Shown here: positions 9,704 through 18,438 of the stretch, piece by piece
How the letters are laid out: every line of letters starts with the position of its first letter
How positions within the stretch are numbered: position 1 is the first letter of the stretch
NCBI RefSeq assembly: GCF_041052385.1
Contig: NZ_CP163439.1
Coordinates: forward strand, 124,001 to 188,000
Direction of reading: 5' to 3'
DNA from: Streptomyces sp. R28
Lineage (GTDB): Bacteria > Actinomycetota > Actinomycetes > Streptomycetales > Streptomycetaceae
DNA: 64,000 nt
The notes under the pieces: model-generated
Told to the model about the DNA's origin: nothing
Seen by the model: only the letters and a program-made list of their open reading frames with translations
Database searches by the model: none
Made by a program: the position numbers and the translations under genes

Positions 9704-10031
9704 GCCGTAACGTGACCGGCTTCCCCACGGCCCGCCGGTACCGCTTCGACCACGGCTCGCCCAGGCTCCCGGCCTTCAGATTCGCCGCCAGCGTCCCGTA
9801 GGCGTCACAGGTCTTTCTTGATGGTGTGCTGGGCGGCCTCGCCCCCAGACCCCACCGCTGCCTGACCTCGGCGTAGGTATGCCCGCGCAGCGCGAAGTTC
9901 CGCTTCACATCCTTGGCGAACGCGACCTCGGACGCCCAGGATGCGGCCTCGTTGCAGGCGTGCAGGGTCGCCTCAAGTGCCGCCGCCTGTACGGGCGTCG
10001 GCACCAGCTTGACCTGCACCACCAGCTTCAT
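9704..10031 (-). pseudogene. IS200/IS605-family TnpB (OrfB), N-terminal fragment
   Basis: From the ATG at 10031 the minus strand reads MKLVVQVKLVPTPVQAAALE, ...ACNEAASWASEVAF..., ...KRNFALRGHTYAEVRQRWGLGA, then KTCDAYGTLAANLKAGSLG and KPVTLRPEGAQ. This is the N-terminal REC/wedge part of TnpB RNA-guided nucleases. Between RWGLGA and KTCDAY the expected QAAQHTIK segment is readable only in a shifted frame, showing two compensating indels. The RuvC domain and zinc finger are absent because the fragment ends at the solute-binding-protein remnant. It is not functional, and no guide-RNA end was found. Confidence 0.75.
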
Positions 10032-10532
10032 GACACCCGAACCTACACACCCCTCCGTACACACAGCCGACTTCCGCACACCCGTTCCATCATCCAGTGA
10101 TCCATCGACCGTGCGTTCGACATTGCCCGGCTCTGCCGGACAGCTCCACGGGCGCTCCGCGCCCCACTTCCCGGACACCGCGACGCTCCGCGTCGCCACT
10201 ACACGATGCGATTCCTCCCAGGCCTAATCGCCTGGGGTTCCTTGCAAGAACGTCGCTGAAGAAACGAGTGCAAGCATCCCTCGGCCGCCTCGCGCTACCG
10301 GCGCTCGCCGAGGCGAAGGAAGTCGAACCAGTCGCGTAACAGGCCACCCCTCGATCCGAAGGCTACTGGCGCTGGCGGGTTGCTTGGCGACCGCAAGGCA
10401 GATCGGCGCGCGTCAACCACCGCCGAATCACCTCCCGGTGGCACAGGCCGCGCCGAGGCGGTGCCTGCGTCAGGGTGCGTCGGGCGACCGCAACCGCCTT
10501 TCCAGACCTCCAACCCGCCGATGTCGGAGGTA

Positions 10533-10562
10533 TTGACGCATACCGCTTCCCACACTTAGCGT
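10533..10562 (+). promoter_or_regulatory. possible sigma-70-type promoter for the glycosidase gene
   Basis: TTGACG (10533-10538) and TAGCGT (10557-10562) are separated by 18 bp, close to actinomycete vegetative promoter spacing. A palindrome begins 14 bp downstream, as expected for a repressor site. The resulting leader would be about 400 nt, which is long, so this is tentative. Confidence 0.3.
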
Positions 10563-10575
10563 CTGCTCGATCTTA

Positions 10576-10588
10576 CGAACACTGTTCG
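10576..10588. promoter_or_regulatory. palindrome CGAAC-N3-GTTCG, candidate operator
   Basis: A perfect 5-3-5 inverted repeat (CGAAC ACT GTTCG). The same core (CGAAC AAC GTTCG) occurs in the larger palindrome before the next glycosidase gene at 12500-12530, suggesting one regulator for both. Confidence 0.45.
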
Positions 10589-10980
10589 GGTTTTCGGACA
10601 GCTCGCCCAGGGTCGGACCGGGAATCTGCTGCGCAGGGCATCGCCGTACTCCGAAGGCCCCTGGGCCTGAACAAGAGAGAGAAACAGAAGACGCACGAGA
10701 ACAGGACGCCGAAGCGGCACAGGTGAAGGGCCACCTCACCGGCACCCGAAAGCCACAGAGCGTCCCGCTCCGCCAAGTACACCCCCACACACAAGGACGG
10801 CCAACCGCACCGATGGTCCCGTGCCACGACCGCCCCACCCGGGCGGCAATCGTGACTTCGCCGTTCCCCTCGCTCGGGGCCGGGTCCGCCCCCGCCTTCA
10901 CCGAGACCGGGCCGCCCCGCCACTCCCCCCCCCGCCTCTCCACTCGTTGGGCCGCATTCACAGAACGACAGGAGACGTAC

Positions 10981-12414
10981 ATGTCCGCGCTACGCGCACG
11001 GCTGTCGGCGATATTTCTCGCCGCGTGCCTCCTCTTCACGTCCCAAGCCCTGACCACACCGCAACCGGCCGCCGCCGCCGACCCCGGCTACCTGATGGTG
11101 CATTTCACCGGGGAGGGGTCGACCAACCAGCAGATGTACCTCTCGCACAGCCCGGACGGTCTGCACTGGAACGACCTCAACGGCGGCGGCATGGTCCTGC
11201 GCTCCACCGTCGGTACGAAGGGCGTGCGCGACCCCGCGTTCGTGAGATCCCCCGACGGCAGCAAGTACTGGATCATCGCGACGGACCTGTGCATCAGCTG
11301 CGGGCAGACGTGGAGTCAGTCCATCAACGACGGCAGCCGCAACCTGGTGGTGTGGGAGTCGACGGACCTGGTCACCTGGTCGCAGCCGCGGCTGCTGAAC
11401 GTCGCCGGCGCCATCCCCGACGGACGCAACGCGTGGGCGCCGGAGGCGATCTGGGACCCGGCCAGCAACGACTACATCCTGTACTGGGCGACGAACGTGC
11501 CCCTCAACGGCGTTACGAAGCACCGCATCTACTACTCCCACACGAGCGACTTCCGCACCATCAGCACCCCGCAGACCTACATCGAGCGCCCCGGCACCCA
11601 GGAAATCATCGACACCCAGATCATCGAGGTCCCGGCCGGTGTAGGTAACTACCGCTACGTGCGGGCCTCCGGCGACGGTCAGATCACCCTCGAAGGCAGC
11701 AACTCGATCCTCGGGACGTGGACCAACCTCGGCAACCTCTCCGGCATCGGCCTCACCGGGTCGATGGTCGAGGGCCCGATGTGGATGAAGTTCAACGGCA
11801 CCAACAAGTGGGCCCTCTACCTCGACCAGTACGCCACCAGTGGCGGCTACATGCCGGTCCTGACGACCGACCCGTCCAACCCCGCCTCCTACCAGAAGCA
11901 GGCGTCGGGAAGCTACAACATGGGCGGCACGAAGAAGCGCCACGGCTGGATCATGAACCTGACGGCCGCCGAGGAGAGCCGCGTGCTCGCCCGCTGGCCC
12001 AACACCCCGGTCAACCGGCTCCAGTCGTACAACTTCCAGGACCGCTACGTCCGGCAAACCAACTTCGACGTGCGCATCGACCCCAACGTCAGCCCCGTCG
12101 ACGACTCCCGGTTCCGGATGCGAACCGGCCTGGCCGGCACCGGCACCGTCTCCTTCGAGTCGGTGAACAACCCCGGGTACTTCCTGCGCCACTCCAACTA
12201 CGACTTCCAGCTCGCCTACAACGACGGCTCCGCCCAGTTCGCCGCGGACGCCACTTTCCGTCAGGTCGCCGGGCTCGCCGACGCGAGCTGGTCGTCCTTC
12301 CAGTCGTACAACTTCCCCGACCGCTACATCCGCCACTACGCCTACGAACTCCGCCTCGACCCCATCACCACCACGACAGCCCGCGCCGACGCCACGTTCC
12401 GCCTGACCAGCTGA
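10981..12414 (+). CDS. secreted GH43-like glycosidase with C-terminal AbfB (CBM42) domain
   Basis: A 477-residue exported enzyme, probably acting on arabinose-containing polysaccharides outside the cell. Residues 1 to about 36 form a Sec signal peptide (AAAA-DP). Residues about 37-335 form a five-bladed-propeller domain of the GH43/GH62/GH117-like fold: candidate catalytic residues lie in GVRDPAFVRS, WAPEAIWD and VEGPMWMKF. Residues about 345-477 are an AbfB domain with two repeats (LQSYNFQDRYVRQ and FQSYNFPDRYIRH), which binds arabinofuranose side chains. The start has a good AGGAGA site, and longer in-frame upstream sequence looks non-coding. A hairpin terminator follows, and a second glycosidase lies 156 bp downstream on the same strand. 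The exact substrate is inferred from the AbfB domain. Confidence 0.85.
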   Translation: MSALRARLSAIFLAACLLFTSQALTTPQPAAAADPGYLMVHFTGEGSTNQQMYLSHSPDGLHWNDLNGGGMVLRSTVGTKGVRDPAFVRSPDGSKYWIIATDLCISCGQTWSQSINDGSRNLVVWESTDLVTWSQPRLLNVAGAIPDGRNAWAPEAIWDPASNDYILYWATNVPLNGVTKHRIYYSHTSDFRTISTPQTYIERPGTQEIIDTQIIEVPAGVGNYRYVRASGDGQITLEGSNSILGTWTNLGNLSGIGLTGSMVEGPMWMKFNGTNKWALYLDQYATSGGYMPVLTTDPSNPASYQKQASGSYNMGGTKKRHGWIMNLTAAEESRVLARWPNTPVNRLQSYNFQDRYVRQTNFDVRIDPNVSPVDDSRFRMRTGLAGTGTVSFESVNNPGYFLRHSNYDFQLAYNDGSAQFAADATFRQVAGLADASWSSFQSYNFPDRYIRHYAYELRLDPITTTTARADATFRLTS

Positions 12415-12420
12415 CCTGTC

Positions 12421-12457
12421 GGGATGCCGGCACCTCAACGGGAAGCGCCGGCATCCC
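12421..12457 (+). terminator. hairpin terminator after the GH43-like gene
   Basis: Perfect 10-bp stem GGGATGCCGG / CCGGCATCCC around a 17-nt loop, 6 bp after the stop codon. Confidence 0.7.
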
Positions 12458-12499
12458 CCAGACCTCTTGGCCTGCCCCCGATTCGGTCGTTACGGCTTC

Positions 12500-12530
12500 T
12501 CGGGATCGCGAACAACGTTCGAGATCCCGA
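12500..12530. promoter_or_regulatory. 31-bp palindrome upstream of the second glycosidase, candidate operator
   Basis: Arms TCGGGATCGCGAAC and GTTCGAGATCCCGA (14 bp, one mismatch) flank AAC, about 40 bp before the start codon. It contains the CGAAC-N3-GTTCG core also present at 10576-10588. The spacer is 3 bp, not the 4 bp of the actinobacterial LexA box. Confidence 0.6.
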
Positions 12531-12570
12531 ATTTGATATCCCGCATGAGTGCCCAATGGAGGACACCTCA

Positions 12571-15500
12571 ATGCGTCACCCTCTCAGACCCAGGCGCCGC
12601 GCGCTGGCCGCCCTCTGCACCTCTGTGTTGTCCTTCAGTCTCCTGACCGCCGGCCCGGGCGCGGCCCCCGCCCAGGCGGCCGACGACCCCAACGCGGTGG
12701 CGCTCGACAAGGACGCGATCCTCGCCGCCAACCAGCTCGACGAGCGGCAGTGGTACAAGGACAACATCCCGTTCGTGGACACCCCCGACAACGACATCGA
12801 CGACGTCTACTACTACCGGTGGAGCACCTACAAGCGGGCGCTCCGCTACACCGTGCCGGGCACGGGGTACGTGTCGACCGAGTACGACGTGCCGATCGGC
12901 TACGCCGGCAACCCGTACACGGCGCTCCCGGACGCGACCGGCTATCACCTGCTGGACGGACGCTGGCTGCACAACCGCGACTACGCGGGTGACTACCTGG
13001 ACTTCTGGCTGCGCGGCGCGGGCAACCCGGGCGCACGGAACTTCAGCGAGTGGATCACTAGCGCCGCCTACCAGCGCTATCTCGCGACCGGTGACGCCGC
13101 GCAGATCAAGTCGGCTCTCCCCCACCTCATCGCCCTGTACAAGCGGTGGGACTCCAACTTCGACGCCGACATCACGGTGAACGGCACCCAGTCGACCAGC
13201 GACCTGTACCACCAGTCCCCGCTGTCCGACGCCACGGAGTACACCGAGACGTCGATGCACAGCAGCAACTGGTTCAGCGGCGGCCGCGGTTACCGGCCCA
13301 CGATCAACGCGTACATGTACGCCGCCGCCCAGTCGATCAGCAAGATCGCCACCATGACCGGGGACACGGCGACCGCGAACGACTACGACGCGAAGGCCGC
13401 GCAGCTCAAGGGCGCCGTGCAGAACTCGCTCTGGGACCCGCAGCGCAAGTTCTTCATGCAGGTCTACAACACGGACAGCACCAACGGCACCCTGAAGCAG
13501 ACCAGGACGTCCTGGCGGGAGCTGATGGGCTACGCCCCCTGGGCGTTCAACCTGCCGGACGCGCAATACTCGTCGGCGTGGAAGTACCTGACCGACGCCA
13601 AGCGGTTCAAGGCGCCGTTCGGACCCACGACGCTGGAGCGGGTGCACGACTTCGAGGCTGAGCAGGCCACCCGCAACCACGCCAACCTGTTCAACTCGTC
13701 GACGGCCTCGAACGGCCAGTACATCGGGCAGATCGACTTCGACGACAGCTACGTCACCTTCACCGTGGACGCGCCCGCCGCCGGCACGTACCCGGTGACC
13801 GTCTACTACGCCAACGGCACCAGTGGCACGTCCACCCACCAGCTCGTCGTCAACGACGACACCGCCCGCCCGATCACCGTCAGCTACGCACCCACCGGCG
13901 CCTGGCAGAAGTTCTCGGAGTCGCAGGCCGTCACCGTGCAGGTCCCGATGAAGGCCGGCGCGAACACGCTGAAGTTCGCCAAGGGCACGAGCTTCGCCGA
14001 GCTCGACCGGATCACGGCGAACCCGTACTTCAACTACCAGGCGATACCCGCCGAGCAGAAGCGCGACGACGCCAACTGCTGCCACTGGAACGGCCCGAGC
14101 TGGCCCTTCCAGACGAGCCAGGTCCTCACCGGCATGGCGAACCTGCTCCAGGACTACCCGGCGCAGAGCTACGTCACCAAGGCCGACTACGCCACCATGC
14201 TGGCCCAGTTCGCCGACCTCCAGCACAAGGACGGCAAGCCCTACATCGCCGAGGCCGCGAACGGCGACACCGGCGACTGGATCTACGACGGCCTCAACTT
14301 CAGCGAGAACTACAACCACTCCAGCTTCAACGACCTGGTGCTCACCGGTCTGCTGGGCATCAAGCCGCAGGCCAACAACACGCTGGTGCTGAAGCCGCTG
14401 GTCCCGTCCGGCTGGGACTGGTTCGCGGTGGAGTCCCTGCCGTACCACGGGCACACCTACTCGATCCGCTGGGACAAGGACGGCACCCACTACGGCAAGG
14501 GCAGCGGCCTGCAGGTCTTCCAGGACGGCCAGCGCGTCCACCAGTCCTCGACGCTGGGCAACACCACCGTCAACGTGGCCGCCCCGGTCACCCCGGCGCA
14601 GCCCCCGCGGCTGATGAACGTGGCGGCCAACCCGCTGACCGCCGAGCAGGACTGGCTCGGCCGAGCCATCTCCCAGCCGTACCCGAAGGCCTTCGCCTCC
14701 TACACCAACACCGTCTCCAACGGCCCGCACTGCCACAGCGGACAGACCTGCAAGCCCACCACCTTCGACGCCCCGCTACGGGCCACCGACGGCTGGATCC
14801 GCTACGACAGGACTCCCGACGACCGGTGGACCAACTCCGGCTCGCCGAACGCCACCGACCACCTCGGCGTCGACTTCGGCGCGCCACGGAAGATCAACGA
14901 GGTGAAGTTCTACAGCTACGACGACGGCGCGAACATCCGCGTCCCCGCGAGCTACACCGTCCAGTACCTCACCAACGGCTCGTGGGCGAACGTCCCGAAC
15001 CAGACCAGGAGCCCCGCCACGCCGGTCGCGAACAATGCCAACGAGGTGACGTTCCCGACGATCACGACGTCCCAGTTCCGGGTCCTCTTCACCCCCCAGG
15101 CCGGCAAGTTCGTCGGCGTCACCGAGCTGGAGTCCTGGTACCCGGAGACTCCGGCCGTGAAGATCATCAACAGGAACAGCAACCTGGAGCTCGGCATCTC
15201 CGGCTCTGCGATCAACGCCGGTGGCGCCGCCCAACAGCAGACGGCCGACGGCACGGCCAACCACCAGTGGAAGATCGTCCCCGCCGAGAACGGCTACTAC
15301 AAGATCTTCAATACCAACAGCGGCCAGGTCCTCGGCATCAAGGACGCCTCCAAGACGGCCGGCGCCATCGCACTGCAGTGGGGCGACAGCCTCACCTCCG
15401 ACCACCTGTGGTCGGTGGTGGACGCGGGCGGCGGCTACTGCAAGATCGTCAACAAGAACAGCGGCCTGGTCCTGGGCATCCAGAACATGTCGACCGCATC

Positions 15501-15594
15501 CGGGGCCCAGGTCCTGCAGTGGGACGACAACGGCACCGCCGACCACCTGTGGCGCATCGTCACGGACGACGGATCCACACCGTTCAACTCCTGA
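12571..15594 (+). CDS. secreted multidomain (alpha/alpha)6-barrel glycoside hydrolase with CBM, F5/8C and ricin-type domains
   Basis: A 1,007-residue exported enzyme. It starts at the ATG preceded by GGAGG at 8 nt and has a long signal peptide ending APAQA. Residues about 40-350 and 485-620 form an MGH1/trehalase-like (alpha/alpha)6 barrel (conserved SSNWFSGGRGYRP, NCCHWNGPSWPFQTSQ, ENYNHSSFNDL). A CBM6/35-like beta-sandwich (about 356-483, beginning DFEAEQAT) sits inside the barrel sequence. Then come an F5/8-type-C/discoidin-like domain (about 675-858) and a ricin-type beta-trefoil with NSG-containing repeats (about 862-1005). It probably acts with the GH43-like enzyme on a side-chain-decorated plant glycan. 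The GH family number and bond specificity cannot be assigned from sequence alone. Confidence 0.8.
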   Translation: MRHPLRPRRRALAALCTSVLSFSLLTAGPGAAPAQAADDPNAVALDKDAILAANQLDERQWYKDNIPFVDTPDNDIDDVYYYRWSTYKRALRYTVPGTGYVSTEYDVPIGYAGNPYTALPDATGYHLLDGRWLHNRDYAGDYLDFWLRGAGNPGARNFSEWITSAAYQRYLATGDAAQIKSALPHLIALYKRWDSNFDADITVNGTQSTSDLYHQSPLSDATEYTETSMHSSNWFSGGRGYRPTINAYMYAAAQSISKIATMTGDTATANDYDAKAAQLKGAVQNSLWDPQRKFFMQVYNTDSTNGTLKQTRTSWRELMGYAPWAFNLPDAQYSSAWKYLTDAKRFKAPFGPTTLERVHDFEAEQATRNHANLFNSSTASNGQYIGQIDFDDSYVTFTVDAPAAGTYPVTVYYANGTSGTSTHQLVVNDDTARPITVSYAPTGAWQKFSESQAVTVQVPMKAGANTLKFAKGTSFAELDRITANPYFNYQAIPAEQKRDDANCCHWNGPSWPFQTSQVLTGMANLLQDYPAQSYVTKADYATMLAQFADLQHKDGKPYIAEAANGDTGDWIYDGLNFSENYNHSSFNDLVLTGLLGIKPQANNTLVLKPLVPSGWDWFAVESLPYHGHTYSIRWDKDGTHYGKGSGLQVFQDGQRVHQSSTLGNTTVNVAAPVTPAQPPRLMNVAANPLTAEQDWLGRAISQPYPKAFASYTNTVSNGPHCHSGQTCKPTTFDAPLRATDGWIRYDRTPDDRWTNSGSPNATDHLGVDFGAPRKINEVKFYSYDDGANIRVPASYTVQYLTNGSWANVPNQTRSPATPVANNANEVTFPTITTSQFRVLFTPQAGKFVGVTELESWYPETPAVKIINRNSNLELGISGSAINAGGAAQQQTADGTANHQWKIVPAENGYYKIFNTNSGQVLGIKDASKTAGAIALQWGDSLTSDHLWSVVDAGGGYCKIVNKNSGLVLGIQNMSTASGAQVLQWDDNGTADHLWRIVTDDGSTPFNS

Positions 15595-15603
15595 CCGACC
15601 GTC

Positions 15604-15649
15604 CCCCGGGGCCGCGGCGGCGTCACCCGACGCTGTCGCGGCCCCGGGG
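15604..15649. terminator. strong GC hairpin between convergent genes
   Basis: CCCCGGGGCCGCGGCGGCGT pairs with ACGCTGTCGCGGCCCCGGGG around a short loop (20-bp stem with two mismatches). It lies 10 bp after the glycosidase stop and can serve both that gene and the convergent Nudix gene. Confidence 0.75.
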
Positions 15650-15763
15650 CACACCCCGTGGCATCGGGCCAGACACCGAGGGTGCCTCCCATCCCGTCCC
15701 GCCCTACCGGGATCGCTCTCCTGTGAAAGCGAGTCCTGCTCGCACCGTGACATGGCTGTCTGT

Positions 15764-16258
15764 TCATAGGCCGAGCCGCACCGGTCCGGCTGGAACACCA
15801 GAGGTGATCAATGCCGTCAAAGGAGTTGCCAGGTCGCGCGGGGAGAACAGGTCAGGACCGGCATAGGCATCGACCTCGTTCGGGTGCCACCACTTCAGAC
15901 CGCTGATGTTCTCCGCGGCAAGCTGGTCGTCGGTCAGAGTCCCACGCGGACTGAAATTGACAGTGCGTACGAGGAAGTAGTCGTTGATGACCCCGTCGTA
16001 GCCTTCGGCGTGACCAGGCGCCACGACTTCCTGGTGCCAGACATGCGGCGGATCGGTCCTGACGACAAGACCAACCTCTTCAAGCAGTTCACGGCGGAGG
16101 GCTGCCAATGGTGTCTCGCCCGGCTCGATTCCTCCGCCGGGGGCTGCCCACACCACGGTTCCCGCCGGCTGTGGAATGGCGAACCGGCAGAGAAGGATGC
16201 AGTCGTCCTCGTCGAGGATGATCGCGCGGACTGAACGACGCAGGTTCACAGACGGCAT
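15764..16258 (-). CDS. Nudix hydrolase
   Basis: A 164-residue soluble enzyme with a complete Nudix box, [23 protein letters not shown] (glycine, REL and EE-G residues all present, about residues 41-63). Nudix enzymes hydrolyse nucleoside diphosphates linked to other moieties; the particular substrate cannot be told. The N-terminus reads [20 protein letters not shown], the usual first beta-strand. It is a single gene, convergent with the glycosidase upstream and separated from the plus-strand YrhB gene by about 200 bp. Confidence 0.85.
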   Translation of the reverse strand: MPSVNLRRSVRAIILDEDDCILLCRFAIPQPAGTVVWAAPGGGIEPGETPLAALRRELLEEVGLVVRTDPPHVWHQEVVAPGHAEGYDGVINDYFLVRTVNFSPRGTLTDDQLAAENISGLKWWHPNEVDAYAGPDLFSPRDLATPLTALITSGVPAGPVRLGL

Positions 16259-16466
16259 GCGGACACGCTAACGGCCCACGACAAAGGCGATAGATCGAAC
16301 AGGAAGACGGAAGCCCAGTCGCTTGCCGTCACCGTACTGGCGCAGAGCACGTGTTCCATGGCTGCCGTAATCCTGGCCAAGAAGGTCCGTCAGAGCCCTC
16401 GTACGTGACCCTGGGCCGTGCGAAATTTGCTGGTCGCGAGAGGCGTGCGTGCGGGAAGCTGCATGC

Positions 16467-17216
16467 GTGATCGAGCGCGAGGCCGCCGTTCAGGCTGTCG
16501 GGGACCAGCTGGAGCGCGACTATCAGCAGTGGCGGGCAGCGGGTGCGGCCGCCATGCGGATGGCTGTGGTCGACGTCGAGAAGCACGAGCTGGTGTGGAT
16601 CGTCTCCTGGACCTCCGAGGAGTTCGTACGCACCCGGAACCCGGAGTTCATGCTGGCCGGTAACGGGCCGTACCTGGTTGACCGTGTCGACGGCGGACTG
16701 CACCGGATCGGCGTCGTCTGCGCGGTGACCGGGGAGTGGGAGGCCGACTATCGAGCCCGGATACGTGGGCTGCCGGTGCGCACCGCAGTAGACGATCTAC
16801 ACGATGCGCTGTGCGAAGTCGCCGCTGCGCACGGACGCATGCACGCTGTACGGACGCTGCGCCAGAGGCTGCCTGTGCTCTCGCCTGCGGAGGCCATCGA
16901 ATACCTGAGCGCCTTGCTGGACGGTGATGTACCCGCGCGTCTCATGGCCGTCGCCACCAAAGAGCTCGTGGAGCCGCTCAACCCGGTACTTGCTGTAGAG
17001 ACGATTCTGAGCGGGGCGGCGATCCGAGCCGGTCAGAGACCCCGAGGGATGACTGGAAAGCCAGTCGGCATGCCGATCGCGGATCCGGTCCCGTTCCTCC
17101 GACGTGGCGAGGAAGACGTCGGCGCCACCGTGATCAGTGTGTCGGCCAGCCGCACAAGGCTGAGGGGCACCCGGCCAGCGGGGGCCGCAAGAGCATCAGG
17201 GTGTTGCTGGAGGTGA
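16467..17216 (+). CDS. YrhB-domain (Imm35-like) protein with extended C-terminus
   Basis: The first about 95 residues match the YrhB domain (MIEREAAVQAV..., VVDVEKHELVWIVSWTSEEF, AGNGPYLVDRVDGGLHRIG). A helical region of about 100 residues rich in Arg and Leu follows. YrhB/Imm35 proteins are listed among immunity proteins of polymorphic-toxin systems, but no toxin gene adjoins this one. GTG at 16467 is chosen because family members begin MIER; GTG at 16449 would add six residues. The last 60 or so residues (after about 17040) overlap an XRE-type remnant on the other strand and look like readthrough into foreign DNA, so the natural C-terminus may have been lost. Confidence 0.65.
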   Translation: MIEREAAVQAVGDQLERDYQQWRAAGAAAMRMAVVDVEKHELVWIVSWTSEEFVRTRNPEFMLAGNGPYLVDRVDGGLHRIGVVCAVTGEWEADYRARIRGLPVRTAVDDLHDALCEVAAAHGRMHAVRTLRQRLPVLSPAEAIEYLSALLDGDVPARLMAVATKELVEPLNPVLAVETILSGAAIRAGQRPRGMTGKPVGMPIADPVPFLRRGEEDVGATVISVSASRTRLRGTRPAGAARASGCCWR

Positions 17217-17325
17217 TCGTCGAGGGCGGGCGCGGCGCTGGCGCGTACGACCTTGACCTCGATCAAATCGTTGGGCTGGCAGTCCAGGATGTCGCACAGA
17301 GCGGCACACCGGGGTGACGGGCGCG
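17200..17325 (-). pseudogene. XRE/Cro-CI-type regulator fragment
   Basis: The minus strand reads PSPRCAALCDILDCQPNDLIEVKVV. This matches the last helix of the helix-turn-helix and the start of the linker of XRE regulators (pattern LxALCxxLxCxPxDLI). The recognition helices upstream are absent because the sequence runs straight into the promoter side of a lipoprotein gene. It is a short fragment in an otherwise uninformative frame. Confidence 0.4.
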
Positions 17326-17363
17326 CGGGACCCCTCCCGGGCACCCGCCTGTAGAACGGCCCC

Positions 17364-17927
17364 ATGACCACATCGGAAACATCGGCCCGCCGCCGTACGG
17401 GCAGGCTGTCTGCGGTGGGCGGCGCGGCGGGGACTGCGGGGACTGTCTGCGCCCTCCTGGCCCTCGCCGTCACGTTGACCGGCTGCGGCTCCGACTCCGG
17501 CGGCGAGGCAGGGCCGCCCGCGCCAGCCACACCGTCGCGTTCGGCCGAACCTTCGCCCGCCTCGCCCACGCCGACGCCGACGCCCACGAAGCCCTCCTCG
17601 ACGCCGTCGCGGACCGCGGTCAAGCCGATGAAGCCGTCGACGCCGGCCGAGCTGCGGGCCTGTGCAGACGGCAGTTGCACGGTCGTCGTGACGAAGGGCA
17701 CCGAGATCCCGCGCGCCGCCGGCCTGCGGGCGGGACCCTTCACGGTGAGTGCCGTCGGTACCCAGGGCGTGGACCTGACCTCGGTCGACGCAAGCGGATT
17801 CACCTCCAACCTCCTCGGGCAGCGACCCGACCAGGGCGGGCCCTCCACCGTCAACGAGCTGTCGATCAGCGTTCTCGCCATCGTGGGAGACACCGCAAAG
17901 CTGCGGCTCTCCCCGGCGGAGCACTAG
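17364..17927 (+). CDS. putative lipoprotein with Pro/Thr-rich linker
   Basis: A 187-residue exported protein. A signal sequence ends in a lipobox (VTLTGC, Cys at about residue 40), so it should be anchored to the outer face of the membrane. Residues about 50-95 form a low-complexity Pro/Ser/Thr linker (repeated TPTP). The C-terminal about 90 residues form a small globular domain with a CADGSC pair and alternating beta pattern (VVVTKGTEIP, SISVLAIVGDTAKLRL). No family was recognised. It is first of three plus-strand genes spaced 30-34 bp apart and likely co-transcribed. There is no clear ribosome site. Confidence 0.7.
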   Translation: MTTSETSARRRTGRLSAVGGAAGTAGTVCALLALAVTLTGCGSDSGGEAGPPAPATPSRSAEPSPASPTPTPTPTKPSSTPSRTAVKPMKPSTPAELRACADGSCTVVVTKGTEIPRAAGLRAGPFTVSAVGTQGVDLTSVDASGFTSNLLGQRPDQGGPSTVNELSISVLAIVGDTAKLRLSPAEH

Positions 17928-17957
17928 TTCTCACACCCACATCGAGGAGGGATTGCC

Positions 17958-18404
17958 ATGGGGCAGGCACGCGAGGGCGCCCGGTTAGGGGCTTGGGCAG
18001 TCGGCGGGGTCATCGGCCTTGCGGTGTTGTACGTGATCGGGGTGTTCGCCTTCGGCGGCGCGGCGTGGATCACCGCGCCGTTCCGCGGTGAGGCGGACAA
18101 GCGCGAGAACACCGTCGGCTCGGGCGAGTTCCGTCAGACCACGTACGAGGAGTTCTTCGATCTGTGCGAGGCCGTGCAGAACGCCGAAGGGACGATCCGG
18201 GCGCTCCGGGAGGAGCGGAAGACCGCCTCGGAGGCTCGCACGACGCAGATCGACCAGTCGATCACCGCGCTGAAGGCCTCGCGGATCGAGTCGGTCAACG
18301 CCTACAACTCCAAGGCCGCCCAGGAGCACCGCGTGCCCTTCCATGACAAGGATCTGCCGTACCGGCTGGATGCCACCGCCGAGCGCACGACGTGCACCAA
18401 CTGA
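17958..18404 (+). CDS. small single-pass membrane protein of unknown function
   Basis: A 148-residue protein with one N-terminal transmembrane segment (about residues 11-38, GAWAVGGVIGLAVLYVIGVF). A charged extracytoplasmic helical region follows (about 55-115), rich in Glu, Arg and Ala with heptad-like character (EAVQNAEGTIRALREERK). It lies in the middle of a three-gene cassette with lipoproteins on both sides and has a strong GAGGAGGG ribosome site. The family is not recognised. Co-localisation suggests the three products form an envelope complex. Confidence 0.7.
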   Translation: MGQAREGARLGAWAVGGVIGLAVLYVIGVFAFGGAAWITAPFRGEADKRENTVGSGEFRQTTYEEFFDLCEAVQNAEGTIRALREERKTASEARTTQIDQSITALKASRIESVNAYNSKAAQEHRVPFHDKDLPYRLDATAERTTCTN

Positions 18405-18438
18405 TCCCCACCTCATCCCGGGAAGAGGGCAGCACCGC

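Larger units (their letters stand above)
10032..10980. other. about 950 bp without a gene; leader of the glycosidase locus
   Basis: No convincing coding sequence is present. The left part (10032-10350) is probably remnant mobile-element flank. The right part holds a possible promoter (10533-10562) and palindrome (10576-10588), and then a long, C-rich, gene-free stretch up to the GH43-like gene. Plus-strand reading frames here have no family resemblance. Confidence 0.5.

Noticed and set aside
10576-10588. LexA (SOS) box
   Set aside because: The half-sites match but the spacer is 3 bp rather than 4 bp, and the neighbouring genes are secreted glycosidases.
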